This document shows, piece after piece, positions 11,513 to 23,335 of a stretch of DNA of 64,000 bases (position 1 is the stretch's first letter; each line of letters opens with the position of its first letter). The stretch is taken from contig NZ_CP133990.1 of NCBI RefSeq assembly GCF_031582905.1, positions 3,038,001 through 3,102,000 of the forward strand. Direction: 5' to 3'. This DNA comes from Pengzhenrongella sp031582905. GTDB taxonomy: Bacteria > Actinomycetota > Actinomycetes > Actinomycetales > Cellulomonadaceae. The translations under genes and the position numbers were made by a program. Below the pieces are notes generated by a model. That model had not been told where the DNA came from. It did no database searches and saw only the letters and a list, made by a program, of their open reading frames with translations.

Positions 11513-11892
11513 GCCGTGCCCGGCGCGTCGAGGAACCAGCGCCCCGGCAGGAAGCACGCGACGCCCACGGCCACCATCCCGCCGAGCCCCCAGACGTACC
11601 CCAGCGTGTCGCCGCCCGGGACGAGGACGTCCCCGCCCGGACCGGCCACCGAGAGCACCTGGACGGCCGCGAGCCAGCCGACCGCGTAGCCGGCGACCGG
11701 CACCAGGCCCGCCCACGCGCGCACCACCACGGCGGCGCTCAGCACCAGGGCCAGGCAGACCACCATGCCCCACGGTTCGGCCGCGCGGTGGAGCACCGTC
11801 CCCATCACCCCGACGAGCACGCCGAGCGCCACGACGGCGACCCAGCGCCCGACCCCGCTCGACCGGGCCGGTCGGGTGCCGGCGGCCGTCAC
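11509..11892 (-). CDS. Small four-helix membrane protein, DUF6113/Rv1171-like
   Basis: 127 residues with about four hydrophobic helices (VAVVALGVLVGVMGTVLHR, WGMVVCLALVLSAAVVV, LVPVAGYAVGWLAAVQVL, VWGLGGMVAVGVACFL). The GVMGTVLHR stretch in the first helix recalls the actinobacterial family next to mshB in mycobacteria (Rv1171), an assignment from memory. The function is unknown. Both ends overlap neighbours by 4 nt: GTGA with the BCCT stop at the start and GTGA with the flavin reductase start at the end. Translation is therefore probably coupled across all three genes. Confidence 0.7.
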   Translation of the reverse strand: MTAAGTRPARSSGVGRWVAVVALGVLVGVMGTVLHRAAEPWGMVVCLALVLSAAVVVRAWAGLVPVAGYAVGWLAAVQVLSVAGPGGDVLVPGGDTLGYVWGLGGMVAVGVACFLPGRWFLDAPGTA

Positions 11893-13690
11893 GACGACGT
11901 CGGGCCGGCGCCCCCGCCGGCGCGCCCGCGCCGCGGCGGCCGCGGGAGCGCGGGGCCGCGCGGGGCGTCCTGCCCCGGCAGGGTCGGCAGCGCACCGGTC
12001 GTCCCGGACGCGTCGGCCGACGCGGAGTGCTGGGAGACCAGCTGCCCCACCTGCTCGGGCAGCTGCTGGTTGATGTGCGTGGTGACGTGCGCGGTCAGCC
12101 GGTCACGCACGAGGCTGCGCTCGGCGCGCAGGAACGCGAGGTGCTCGTGACGGAACGCCCGCCACGTCGCGGCGCACATCGCGATCATGACGAGGCTGAA
12201 CGGCAGCGCGATGAGGATCGCCATCGTCTGCAGCGCCACCAGACCACCCGCCACGAGCAGCGCGGCGGCGAGCAGGCCGCTGGACACCGCCCAGGTCACG
12301 CGTGACCAGATCGGCGGGTTGAGCTCGCCGCCCCCGGTGAGCATCGCGACGACGAGCGAGCCCGAGTCGGCGCTCGTGATGAAGAACAGCGCGATGAGGA
12401 CGATCGCGCCGGCCGACAGGACGGCACCGGCCGGCAGCTGCGCGAGCAGGTCGAACAGGGCGTTGTTCTGGTTCACCGAGGCGTCGTCGCCGATCAGGCC
12501 GCCGGTGCCGAACAGCTCGCGGTGCAGGGCGCTGCCGCCGAGCACCGAGAACCACAGGAACGTGACCAGGACGGGCACGCCGAGCACACCCAGCACGAAC
12601 TCCCGCACCGTGCGCCCCCGCGAGATGCGCGCGATGAACACCCCGACGAAGGGTGCCCAGGAGATCCACCAGCCCCAGTAGAAGGTGGTCCAGGCGGCCT
12701 GCCACGCCTCCCCCTCGGCGCCGGCGAAGGCGCTGACGTTGAAGGTCAGCGGGATGACGTTGGCGAGGTAGACGCCGATCGACTGGACGAAGTCGCGCAG
12801 GAGGAACAGCGTCGGGCCGAGCACGAGGATGCTGAGCATCAGCAGCCCGGCGAGCACGACGTTGATGTTCGACAACCACTTCACGCCCCGGTCGAGCCCG
12901 GACAGGACCGACAGGGTCGCGACCGCGGTGATGGCGAGGATGAGGCCGACCTGGACGCCCACCGAGCTGTCGAGGACACCGAGGTGCTCGAGCCCCGAGG
13001 AGATCTGCAGCACCCCGAGGCCGAGCGACGTCGCGACCCCGAACACCGTGCCGACCACGGCGGCGACGTCGACCGCGTCGCCCAACGCTCCGCCGGCCCG
13101 ACGCGCACCGATCAGCGGCTCCAGCGCCCAGCGGACCGACACCGGCCGGCCCCTGCGGTGGATCGCGTAGGCGAGCGCGAGCCCGACGACGACGTAGATG
13201 GCCCACGCGTGCACACCCCAGTGCACGTAGGTCTGCGCCATGGCCTGCTCGGCGATGCGCTCGGGGGCACCCACCACGCCCGGCTTGGGCTGCGCGAAGT
13301 GCGTGAGCGGCTCGGCGACCCCCCAGAACACCAGCCCGATGCCCATCCCCGCGGAGAAGAGCATCGCGAACCAGCTGCCGCGCTTGTACTGCGGCTCCTC
13401 GTCGTCCGGCCCGAGGGTGATGTCACCGAAGCGCCCCAGGCCCATCCACAGCGAGAAGCCGACGAACGCCGCCACGATGAGGACGTAGTACCAGCCGAAC
13501 GCGCCGATCACGTTCGACTGGAGGGCGCCGATGGCCTCCTCGGCCCGGGTCGGGAACGCCACGGCCAGGAGAGCGAGCACGCCGACGATCCCGACCGAGG
13601 GCCAGAACACGCGCGGCGCGAGGCCGCGCCGGGTGCCCCGGGGGTCGGCGGCGTGGGGGTGGTCATGGGTGATGCTGCGGTCGCTGTCAT
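11889..13690 (-). CDS. BCCT family betaine/carnitine/choline transporter (N-terminal apparent frameshift)
   Basis: About 600 residues and roughly twelve membrane helices. The family signature lies around FNVSAFAGAEGEAWQAAWTT and YWGWWISWAPFVGVFIARISRGRTVREF. GMGIGLVFWGVAEPL is the glycine-rich sodium/substrate helix, and FFITSADSGSLV follows. These carriers import compatible solutes with Na+ or H+. The body frame stays open up to 13808 without a good start. The ATG at 13690 (MTATAASPMTT, preceded by gaagga) reaches the body if one G is added in the run 13655-13659, so I place the start there. The last 100 residues form a charged cytoplasmic tail. Confidence 0.9.
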
Positions 13691-13754
13691 CGGATCCTTC
13701 GGGACGGGACCGGCCGGATGCGGGCCGGACGGTCGGTGCCGGGCGGACAAAGAT

Positions 13755-13786
13755 GATGGCAGCCGGTCTGCCGACCGGCTGCCATC
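13755..13786 (-). terminator. typA terminator
   Basis: Perfect 13-bp stem gatggcagccggt (13755-13767) and accggctgccatc (13774-13786) with a 6-nt loop. In the direction of typA transcription it is followed by atcatctttg, the most T-rich stretch nearby. A second 8-bp hairpin (gccggtgg/ccaccggc, 13793-13812) lies between it and the stop codon. Confidence 0.8.
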
Positions 13787-13820
13787 GAGTGTGCCGGTGG
13801 TGGGCCACCGGCGCGCGTCG

Positions 13821-15743
13821 TCAGGCGCGCTTGGCGCGGGCGAAGACCCGGGCGCGCTCGGACTGGTCGAGGATCACCTTGCGGATCCGCACGACCTGCG
13901 GTGTCACCTCGACGCACTCGTCCTCGCGGGCGAACTCGAGGGACTCCTCGAGGGTCAGGTGACGCGGCGGGACGAGGTTCTCGAACGTGTCGCTGGAGGC
14001 AGCGCGCATGTTCGTGAGCTTCTTCTCCTTGGTGATGTTGACGTCCATGTCCTCGTTGCGGGAGTTCTCGCCGACGATCATGCCCTCGTAGACCTCCTGC
14101 GTGGGGTCGACGAAGAACGAGCCGCGCTCCTGCAGGTTGATCATCGCGAACGGCGTCACGACGCCGGCGCGGTCCGCGACGAGCGAGCCGTTGACCCGGG
14201 TCTCGATCGGCCCGGCCCACGGCTCGTAGCCCTCGGCGAGCGACGACGCGATGCCGGTGCCCCGGGTGTCGGTGAGGAACCGGGTGCGGAACCCGATGAG
14301 GCCACGTGCCGGGACCATGAACTCCATGCGGACCCAGCCGGTGCCGTGGTTCGACATGGTCTCCATGCGGCCCTTGCGCTGCGCGAGCAGCTGGGTGACG
14401 TTGCCGAGGTACTCCTCGGGGACGTCGATGGTCATGCGCTCCATCGGCTCGTGGACCTTGCCGTCGACGACGCGGGTGACGACCTGCGGCTTGCCGACGG
14501 TCAGCTCGAAGCCCTCGCGGCGCATCTGCTCGACGAGGATGGCCAGCGCGAGCTCGCCACGGCCCTGGACCTCCCACGCGTCGGGGCGCTCGGTCGGCAG
14601 GACGCGCAGCGACACGTTGCCGATGAGCTCCTTGTCGAGGCGGTCCTTGACCTGGCGGGCGGTGACCTTGTGGCCCTTGCCGCCGCGGCCGGCGAGCGGG
14701 GACGTGTTGATCCCGATGGTCATGGAGATCGCCGGGTCGTCGACCGTGATGAGCGGCAGCGGACGCGGGTCGTCCGGGTCGGTCAGCGTCTCGCCGATGG
14801 TGATGTCGGCGAAGCCGGCGACGGCCACGATGTCGCCGGGGCCGGCGGACTCGGTCGGGACGCGGTCCAGCGCCTTGGTCTCGAGGAGCTCGGTGACCTT
14901 CACCGTGGTGAGCGAGCCGTCGGCACGCGCCCAGGCGACCATCTGGCCCTTGCGGATGGTGCCGTTGAAGACCCGGAGCAGCGCGAGCCGGCCGAGGAAC
15001 GGCGAGGCGTCGAGGTTGGTGACGTGCGCCTGCAGCGGCGCGCCCTCCTCGTACGTCGGCGCCGGGATCTTGTCGAGGATCATCTGGAACAGCGGCTCGA
15101 GGTCCTCGCTGTCCGGCAGCCCGCCGTCGGCCGGCTGGGTGACCGACGCGCGGCCGGTCTTGGCGGCCGCGTACACGACCGGGACGTCGAGGATCGCGTC
15201 GAGGTCCAGGTCCGGGACCTCCTCGTGCAGGTCGCTCGCCAGGCCGAGGAGCAGGTCCATCGACTCCGTGACGACCTCCTCGATGCGCGAGTCCGGGCGG
15301 TCCACCTTGTTGACGACCAGGATCACCGGCAGCTTGGCGACCAGCGCCTTGCGCAGCACGAAGCGCGTCTGCGGCAGCGGGCCCTCGCTCGCGTCCACCA
15401 GCAGGACGACGCCGTCGACCATGGACAGCCCGCGCTCCACCTCGCCGCCGAAGTCGGCGTGGCCCGGGGTGTCGATGACGTTGATGGTGATGCCCTCGGG
15501 GTGCCCGGCCGCGGCCGCGGCAGGTCCCGCGTAGTGGATCGCGGTGTTCTTCGCGAGGATCGTGATGCCCTTCTCGCGCTCGAGGTCACCGGAGTCCATC
15601 GCTCGTTCGTCGACGTGCGAGTGGGCCCCGAAGGCGCCGGACTGGTGCAGCATCGCGTCGACCAGAGTGGTCTTGCCGTGGTCGACGTGGGCGACGATCG
15701 CCACGTTGCGCAGGTCTGAGCGCACAGACATAGAGGGACTCAT
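13821..15743 (-). CDS. typA: Translational GTPase TypA/BipA
   Basis: A ribosome-associated GTPase of the EF-G family, linked to ribosome assembly and stress or cold growth. The 640 residues give the usual five domains. The G domain (residues 1-205) has G1 AHVDHGKTT, G2/G3 DLEREKGITI and DTPGHADFGGE, and G4 VVNKVDRPD. Domains II/III follow, with the TypA C-terminal domain (about 480-600) including GTGIASSLAEGYEPWAG and GMIVGENSRNEDMDVNITKEKKLTNMR. Two starts are close (15743 and 15731); neither has a clear ribosome site. A TACGAT box at 15786-15791 is a candidate -10. The frame is intact. Confidence 0.96.
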   Translation of the reverse strand: MSPSMSVRSDLRNVAIVAHVDHGKTTLVDAMLHQSGAFGAHSHVDERAMDSGDLEREKGITILAKNTAIHYAGPAAAAAGHPEGITINVIDTPGHADFGGEVERGLSMVDGVVLLVDASEGPLPQTRFVLRKALVAKLPVILVVNKVDRPDSRIEEVVTESMDLLLGLASDLHEEVPDLDLDAILDVPVVYAAAKTGRASVTQPADGGLPDSEDLEPLFQMILDKIPAPTYEEGAPLQAHVTNLDASPFLGRLALLRVFNGTIRKGQMVAWARADGSLTTVKVTELLETKALDRVPTESAGPGDIVAVAGFADITIGETLTDPDDPRPLPLITVDDPAISMTIGINTSPLAGRGGKGHKVTARQVKDRLDKELIGNVSLRVLPTERPDAWEVQGRGELALAILVEQMRREGFELTVGKPQVVTRVVDGKVHEPMERMTIDVPEEYLGNVTQLLAQRKGRMETMSNHGTGWVRMEFMVPARGLIGFRTRFLTDTRGTGIASSLAEGYEPWAGPIETRVNGSLVADRAGVVTPFAMINLQERGSFFVDPTQEVYEGMIVGENSRNEDMDVNITKEKKLTNMRAASSDTFENLVPPRHLTLEESLEFAREDECVEVTPQVVRIRKVILDQSERARVFARAKRA

Positions 15744-15834
15744 CTCAGATGGGGGTGCGCCGCGTCATGGGGCGCGCTGCCGTCGATCGTACCCGCCGTA
15801 CCCAGATCACCGCAGATGACCTCGGTCACGCACG

Positions 15835-15877
15835 GGTCAGGCGGACGGGTCCGTCGGACGCGGTCAGGCGGACGGGG

Positions 15878-15889
<12 letters not shown>
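15835..15889 (-). repeat. Repeated 14-mer containing the oppDF stop codon
   Basis: The plus-strand 14-mer ggtcaggcggac(g/a)g occurs at 15835-15848, 15862-15875 and 15876-15889. The last copy holds the TGA stop of the fused ATPase gene (15878-15880), and the others repeat that stop downstream. The remaining typA-oppDF gap (15744-15877) shows no gene. Confidence 0.6.
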
Positions 15890-17624
<1,735 letters not shown>

Positions 17625-17628
<4 letters not shown>

Positions 17629-18574
17629 CGCTTGCGCGCCTTCGGGTCGAGGGCGTCGCGGACGGCGTCGCCCATCATGATGAAGCTGAGCACGGTCAGG
17701 GCGAGCGCCCCGGCCGGGTAGAAGAGCACGGACGGCTGGCTGCGCAGGCTGCGCTGCGCCTTCGCGATGTCCGCCCCCAGGACGTCACCTCGGGCGGCAG
17801 CCCGATGCCGAGGAAGGACAGCGTGGCCTCGGCCACGATGAAGGTGCCCAGCGAGACGGTCGCGGTGACGATGATCGGGGCGGCCGCGTTCGGCATCACG
17901 TGGCGGACCAAGGTCACGAGCCGTGAGGCGCCGAGCGCCTTCGCCGCGGTGATGAAGTCGGCGTTCTTGACGCTCATCACCGCACCGCGTGTGATGCGGG
18001 CGATCTGCGGCCAGCCGAAGACCCCGAGGACGGCGACCACCGTGAGGATGTTGCGGTTGTCGCGGAACATCTGCATGACGACGATCGCGGCCAGCACGAG
18101 CGGGATCGCGAAGAAGATGTCCGTCACGCGCGACAGCAGCGAGTCGAACCACTTGCCGTAGAAGCCGGCGATGGCGCCGACCACGCCGCCCACCAGCACG
18201 ACGGCGAGCGTGGTCAGGATGCCGACGAGCACCGACGCGCGCGCGCCGTAGATCGTCCGGGCGTAGATGTCGCAGCCCTGGAAGTCGAACCCGAACGGGT
18301 GCCCGGGCGCCGGCGCCCCCAGGCTGTTGCCCAGCTCGCAGAAGCGCGGGTCCAGCGACGTGAACAGACCGGGGAACGCGGCGACAGCCACGACCAGCAG
18401 GATGAGGGCCGCGGAGACCCAGAACAGCACGCGGCGGCGCAGGTTCCGCCAGGCCTCGACCCAGAGGTTGGACGGCGCCGCGGACTCGTCGACCTGGTCG
18501 ACGACCTGCAGGGGCGTCTCGTCCAGCGCGGCGAAGAAGTGCTCCTGGTGCTGGCGTTCGATGGCGTCAGGCAT
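17625..18574 (-). CDS. Oligopeptide ABC transporter permease OppC-type, operon B (apparent frameshift)
   Basis: About 316 residues with a long N-terminal cytoplasmic segment, then membrane helices starting at VLFWVSAALILLVVAVAAFPGLF. The DppC-type coupling loop is EAA-like: ITAAKALGASRLVTLVRHVMP followed by NAAAPIIV. The frame breaks at EVTSWG; one extra C in the run 17774-17778 continues it as ADIAKAQRSLRS to SFIMMGDAVRDALDPKARKR, the expected C-terminus. Its ATG lies 8 nt inside the end of the OppB gene, and its stop overlaps the ATPase start. Confidence 0.9.
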
Positions 18575-19492
18575 AACGAATCCTCGGGTCGAGAGCCGCG
18601 TAGAGGAGGTCGACGAACAGGTTCGCGACGATGTAGACGATGACCAGCACGGTGGTCAGCGAGACCACCGTCGGGGCTTCCTGCTGGGTGATGGCCCGGA
18701 ACAGCGTGCCGCCCACCCCGGGGACGTTGAAGATCCCCTCGGTGACGATGGCTCCGCCCATCAGCGCACCCAGGTCGGCACCCAGGAAGGTGACGACGGG
18801 GATCAGCGAGTTGCGCAGCACGTGCACCGTGACGACCCGGCCGCGCGGCAGCCCTTCGCGGTCGCGGTGCGCACGAAGTCGGCGCTGAGGTTCTCGGCGA
18901 CCGACGTCCGGGTCAGGCGCAGGACGTACGCGAAGGACACTGCGCCGAGCACGATCGCGGGCATCAGCAGGGTCCGGAACGTGACGTCCCCGCCGACCGT
19001 GGGCGGCAACCACCGCAGCTCGACGCCGACGATGAACTGCATCACGAAGCCGATGACGAACGTGGGGACCGCGATGACCACGAGGCTGACCAGCAGCACG
19101 GTGGTGTCGAACAGCTTGCCCTTGCGCAGGCCGGCGAACAGCCCGGCGGCGACCCCGAGGACGGCCTCGAACACGAGGGCCATCACGGCGAGCTGGAACG
19201 TCACCGGGAAGGCGTCGGCGATCTCGTCCCAGACCGGTCGGCCGGAGAACGTCGTCCCGAAGTCGAGCGTCAGGATGCCCTGCAGGTACAGCAGGTACTG
19301 CACGAAGAACGGCCGGTCGAGGTTGTACTCGGCGCGGATGCGGTCGGCGACCGCCGGGTTGAGACCGCGGTCCCCGCCGAGCGCCTGGATGGGGTCACCC
19401 GGCAGGGCGAAGACCATGGCGTAGATGAGCAGGGTGGCCCCGAGGAAGACGGGGACCATCTGCAAGAGCCTGCGCCCGATGTACCAGGCCAT
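18567..19492 (-). CDS. Oligopeptide ABC transporter permease OppB-type, operon B (apparent frameshift)
   Basis: About 308 residues and six membrane helices. The N-terminus MAWYIGRRLLQMVPVFLGAT is the DppB opening, and GDPIQALGG starts the periplasmic loop. The EAA-like loop spans VRTATAKGLPRGRVVTVHV across the break. The frame is lost at TATAKG; adding one base in the C run 18852-18854 restores LPRGRVV, NSLIPVVTFLGADLGALMGG and the C-terminal LYAALDPRIRYA. A 144-bp gap containing a hairpin separates it from the lipoprotein gene upstream. The ATG is preceded by aggaga. Confidence 0.9.
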
Positions 19493-19582
19493 CAGGTCTC
19501 CTCCTCGTATCGGTTGTGCTCCGGGCGCGCAGCGCCCGACTGCGGAACTCTAGACCTCGCGCCGCGTGGTCCGGACACGACG

Positions 19583-19610
19583 GGGGTGGGACCCGGACGG
19601 GCCCCACCCC
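19583..19610 (-). terminator. Intra-operon hairpin between solute-binding lipoprotein and permeases, operon B
   Basis: Stem ggggtggg (19583-19590) with cccacccc (19603-19610) and an inner ccc/ggg pairing, placed 27 nt after the lipoprotein stop and 91 nt before the permease start. All genes lie on the same strand, so it could terminate part of the transcripts or protect the lipoprotein mRNA end. A GTCG tetranucleotide repeat (five units, 19612-19631) lies between the stop and the hairpin. Confidence 0.6.
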
Positions 19611-19636
19611 AGTCGGTCGGTCGGTCGGTCGCCGGA

Positions 19637-21268
19637 TCAGCCCTGCTTGGTGATCTCGTACAGCAGCGGCACGCTGTTCCAGCCGAACTCGACGTTGTCG
19701 ACCGTCGGCGCGTAGCCACCGGTCACGTTCGAGTACCACAGCGGGATCGCCGGCAGCTCGGCGAACAGGATCTCCTGCGCCGCCTGGAACTTCTCGTTCG
19801 ACTCGTCGACGGAGGTCGCCTCCGAGCCCTCGGCCAGCAGCTGGTCGAACTCGGGGTTGGAGTAGTCACCGTCGTTCGAGCCCGCGTTGGTCGCGTAGAT
19901 CGGGCCGAGGAAGTTGAACAGACCCGGGTAGTCCGCCTGCCAGCCGGTGCGGAAGGCACCGGTGATGGTGCGGTCCGTGACGTCCTGGCGCAGGTCGGCG
20001 AACAGCGCGTACGGGTTCCCCTCGGCCGAGATGCCGAGCGTGTTGCGGATGCTGTTCGTGGTCGCGTCGACCCACGCCTGGTGGCCGCCGTCGCTGTTGT
20101 AGCCGAGCGTGAACGTGCCGGTGTACGGGGCGATCGCGTCGGCCTGCGCCCACAGCTCCTTGGCCTGCTCGGGGTCGTACTCCAGGACCTCGGAGCCCGG
20201 GATGTCCTCCGACCAGCCGGCGATGACCGGCGACGTGAAGTCGCTGGCCGGCGTCCGGGTGCCCTGGAAGATCGTTTCGGTGATCTCCTCGCGGTTGATG
20301 GCCATCGAGATCGCCTTGCGGCGCAGGATGCCCTCCTCGCCGGAGAAGTGCTCGAGGTTCTGCGGGATCGTGAAGGACTGGAACACCGCGGCCGGCTGGT
20401 TCACCGCGCGGTCACCCAGCTCGTCCTCGAACGTCGCGAACGCGCTGTCCGGGACGGCGTCGAGCACGTCGAGCTGCTCGGCGAGCAGGTCGTTGTACGC
20501 GGCGTCCTGGGAGTCGTAGAACTTGACGGTGACGCCGCCGTTCTGCGCGACGCGGTCACCGCTGTAGTCGGGGTTGGGGACGAGCTCGGCCTGGATGTTG
20601 TGCTCCCAGGCGCCCTCCTCCATCATGTACGGCCCGTTGCCGATCGGGTTCTCGCCGAACGCGTCCATGTCCTCGAACGCGGCCTGGGGCAGCGGGTAGA
20701 ACGCGGAGTAGCCCAGCCGCAGCGGGAAGTCCGCGCGCGGGGCCTTGAGGGCGATCGTGAACGTGAGGTCGTCGACGACCTCGAGGCCGGTCAGCTCGGA
20801 GTCCTCGTCGTACGAGAAACCCTCGATGTCCTCGAAGAAGTAGCTCGAGAGCTGCCCGTTGCTCAGCAGCGCACCGTAGTTCCACGCGTCCACGAAGCTC
20901 TGCGCGGTGACCGCCTCGCCGTTCGTGAACGTCCACCCGTCCGCGAGCGTGACGGTGTAGTTCTGACCGTCCTCGGTCTCGATCGACTCGGCGACCTCGT
21001 TGTGCGGGGCGCCCTCGGCGTCGTAGTAGACGAGGCCGGCGAAGATGAGGTCGAGGATCTTACCGCCGCCGACCTCGTTGGTGTTCGTGGGGACCAGCGG
21101 GTTCTGCGGCTCGTTGCCGTTCACGGTCACGATGCCGCCCGAGGACTCACCCTCGGTCGACGTGGTCGTGCCGGTGTCGGTGTCGGTGTCCGCGCCGCCG
21201 CAGGCGGTCAGCGCGAGAGCGCCCACCGCGAGCGAGGCCACGAGGCCCGACATACGCCTGATTCTCAA
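19637..21268 (-). CDS. Oligopeptide-binding lipoprotein, SBP family 5, operon B
   Basis: The extracytoplasmic receptor of operon B, about 543 residues. The signal peptide RIRRMSGLVASLAVGALALTAC ends in the lipobox LTAC, so the mature protein is lipid-anchored at Cys. A Gly/Thr/Glu linker precedes the family 5 fold; NPLVPTNTNEVGG, NGPYMMEEGAW and AISMAINREEI are typical elements. I prefer the TTG at 21268 to the ATG at 21253: the TTG follows ggaggaaca exactly as the GTG of the operon A lipoprotein does, and it adds the basic n-region of the signal peptide. The frame is intact. Peptide specificity cannot be read from sequence. Confidence 0.9.
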   Translation of the reverse strand: MRIRRMSGLVASLAVGALALTACGGADTDTDTGTTTSTEGESSGGIVTVNGNEPQNPLVPTNTNEVGGGKILDLIFAGLVYYDAEGAPHNEVAESIETEDGQNYTVTLADGWTFTNGEAVTAQSFVDAWNYGALLSNGQLSSYFFEDIEGFSYDEDSELTGLEVVDDLTFTIALKAPRADFPLRLGYSAFYPLPQAAFEDMDAFGENPIGNGPYMMEEGAWEHNIQAELVPNPDYSGDRVAQNGGVTVKFYDSQDAAYNDLLAEQLDVLDAVPDSAFATFEDELGDRAVNQPAAVFQSFTIPQNLEHFSGEEGILRRKAISMAINREEITETIFQGTRTPASDFTSPVIAGWSEDIPGSEVLEYDPEQAKELWAQADAIAPYTGTFTLGYNSDGGHQAWVDATTNSIRNTLGISAEGNPYALFADLRQDVTDRTITGAFRTGWQADYPGLFNFLGPIYATNAGSNDGDYSNPEFDQLLAEGSEATSVDESNEKFQAAQEILFAELPAIPLWYSNVTGGYAPTVDNVEFGWNSVPLLYEITKQG

Positions 21269-21344
21269 TGTTCCTCCAGGAAGGGGTGCGACACCGCTCG
21301 TCGTCTGACTGTGCGCACGAGCACGGGCGTCGCGGTTGGCGACG

Positions 21345-21350
21345 ACGATA
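21345..21350 (-). promoter_or_regulatory. Candidate -10 for operon B lipoprotein gene
   Basis: TATCGT on the minus strand, about 77 nt upstream of the start, in the only moderately AT-rich stretch of the 261-bp gap 21269-21529. An imperfect CACAC...GTGTC inverted repeat flanks it. No clear -35. The rest of the gap shows no gene and no terminator that I can support for operon A. Confidence 0.35.
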
Positions 21351-21529
21351 CGACACGCAAATGTGTGCACGACGGCGCCCCCGGGCACCGTGACCGTCTC
21401 GTGACGGGGTTGAGACGAGAATCACCCGACGGGCCGAACCGGTCCGTCCGAGGCGGATCCCCACGCCCGGGCGGATCTGCGCGGGACGCCGCACGAGCAC
21501 CGGCGCCCTGCGCGCTCCGCACGCCCGGC

Positions 21530-23335
21530 CTAGTGCATCCCCCCACCGCGGTTCATCCAGCCGCCCTCCGGGGTGGCACCCGGGGCCAGCGGCTCGTGGT
21601 GCTCGCCCACGCGCAGCCCGCCGACGTCCTCCCCGAGCGAGGCCAGCAGCGCGTGACGCGCCTCGCGGCGTCGGCGCTGCTCGTTCGGCTCCGGCACGGG
21701 GGCCGCCGCCAGCAGCCGGCGCGTGTACTCCTCGCGCGGGTGCTGCAGCACCTCGACGCGGTCGCCCTGCTCGACCACCTTGCCGTTCTGGAGCACGACG
21801 ACGCGGTGCGCGAGCAGGTCCACCACGGCCAGGTCGTGGGACACGAACAGGCACGCGAACCCGTACCGCTCCTGCAGGTGGCTGAACATCGCGAGCACGC
21901 TCGCCTGGACGGACACGTCCAGCGCGGACGTCGGCTCGTCGGCGACCAGGAGGTCGGGCTCGAGCGCGAGCGCTCGAGCGATGCTCACGCGCTGGCGCTG
22001 TCCACCGGACATCTCGTGCGGGTAGCGGTTGGCCGCGTTCTGCGGCAGCTCGACGGCGTCGAGCAGCTCGCGCACCCGGCGTCGCCGGCTCTCGCCGTCG
22101 CCCACCCGGTGGACCTCGAGCGGCTGGGCGATCGACTCACCGATCGGCATCCGCGGGTCGAGGGACGCCGCCGGGTCCTGGAACACGACGCCGATCCGCT
22201 TGCGCGCGTCCTTCAGCGCCCGACGGCGCAGGCGACCGAGGTCCTGACCGAACACGGACACGTGGCCACCGGCCGCCGGGATCAGCGCCATCGCGCAGCG
22301 CGCGATGGTGGACTTGCCGGAGCCGGACTCCCCCACCAGACCGACGATCTCCCCCGCACCGACGTGGAACGTCACATCGTCGACGGCCCGGAACGACGGC
22401 TTGCCGAGGCGGTGGTACTCGACCACGAGCCCCTGCAGGTCGAGCGCATGGGTCACGTCACCGGTCGGTGCCGGGCGCTCGTCGGCGGTCGCGGTGCCGA
22501 ACTGCCCCGGGCCGGCGCCCAGGTGCGGGACCGCGCCGAGCAGGCGCTTCGTGTAGTCGTGGCTGGGCCGGTTGAGCACCTGGTCGACGTCGCCGATCTC
22601 GACGATCTCGCCCTTGAGCATGACCGCGACCCGGTCGGCCATGTCCGCCACCACGCCCATGTTGTGGGTGATGAGTAGGATCCCGGTGTTGAGGTCGTCC
22701 TTCAGGGACCGGAGCAGGTCGAGGATCTCCGCCTGGACGGTGACGTCCAGGGCCGTGGTTGGCTCGTCGGCCACGATGACGCGGGGGTTGCAGCTGATCG
22801 CGAGGGCGATGACCACGCGCTGGCGCTGGCCACCGGACAGCTCGTGCGGGTACTGCTTGAGCCGCCGCTGCGGCTCGGGGATCCCCACCATGTCGAGCAG
22901 CTCGACCGCGCGGGCGTCGGCCCGCGCGCCGTAGGCGAGACCGTGCAGCTCGAGGGCCTCGGTGAGCTGGTCCCCGATGGTCAGCACCGGGTTCAGCGCG
23001 GTCATCGGCTCCTGGAAGACCATCGCGACGTCGCCGCCGCGCAGGCGCCGCAGGCCGCGGGCGTCGAGGCCCTGCACGTCCTGGTCGCCGACCCGCACCT
23101 GACCGGAGACGCGGGCGTTGCGCGGGAGCAGCGACAGCGCCGTCATCGAGGTCACCGACTTGCCGGAGCCCGACTCCCCCACCAGGGCCATGACCTCGCC
23201 CGCGCGCACGTCGAGCGAGATGCCCTTGACCGCGTGGACGGAGCCGAACTCGGTGGCGAAGCGGACGTCGAGGTCGGTGAAGGACAGGACCGTGTCCCCG
23301 GGCGCCGCCTGCGAGCGCATGTCGACGGTGCTCAT
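21530..23335 (-). CDS. Fused OppD-OppF oligopeptide ABC transporter ATPase, operon A
   Basis: An intact 601-residue double ABC protein that powers the operon A importer. Cassette 1 (about residues 15-270): Walker A GESGSGKSVT, signature LSGGQRQRVVIALA, Walker B VIVADEPTTALD, switch His in LLITHNMG. Cassette 2 (about 290-560): GESGSGKSTIARCAM, MSGGQRQRVSIARALA, LLVADEPTSALD, FVSHDLA. C-terminal peptide-transporter motifs SHDYTKRLLGAVPHL and EEYTRRLLAAAP are present. Its ATG overlaps the OppC stop as ATGA. This gene has no frame break, so it is a good internal reference for its operon B paralogue. Confidence 0.94.
   Translation of the reverse strand: MSTVDMRSQAAPGDTVLSFTDLDVRFATEFGSVHAVKGISLDVRAGEVMALVGESGSGKSVTSMTALSLLPRNARVSGQVRVGDQDVQGLDARGLRRLRGGDVAMVFQEPMTALNPVLTIGDQLTEALELHGLAYGARADARAVELLDMVGIPEPQRRLKQYPHELSGGQRQRVVIALAISCNPRVIVADEPTTALDVTVQAEILDLLRSLKDDLNTGILLITHNMGVVADMADRVAVMLKGEIVEIGDVDQVLNRPSHDYTKRLLGAVPHLGAGPGQFGTATADERPAPTGDVTHALDLQGLVVEYHRLGKPSFRAVDDVTFHVGAGEIVGLVGESGSGKSTIARCAMALIPAAGGHVSVFGQDLGRLRRRALKDARKRIGVVFQDPAASLDPRMPIGESIAQPLEVHRVGDGESRRRRVRELLDAVELPQNAANRYPHEMSGGQRQRVSIARALALEPDLLVADEPTSALDVSVQASVLAMFSHLQERYGFACLFVSHDLAVVDLLAHRVVVLQNGKVVEQGDRVEVLQHPREEYTRRLLAAAPVPEPNEQRRRREARHALLASLGEDVGGLRVGEHHEPLAPGATPEGGWMNRGGGMH

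Noticed and set aside
12522..15719. A plus-strand open frame of over 1000 codons opposite the BCCT and typA genes
   Set aside because: It is antisense to two well-conserved genes, has an unnatural Arg/Asp/His/Val composition and no family motif.
19514..22678. A plus-strand open frame of about 1050 codons opposite the opp genes
   Set aside because: Antisense artefact of high GC content; the minus strand carries lipobox and ABC motifs.
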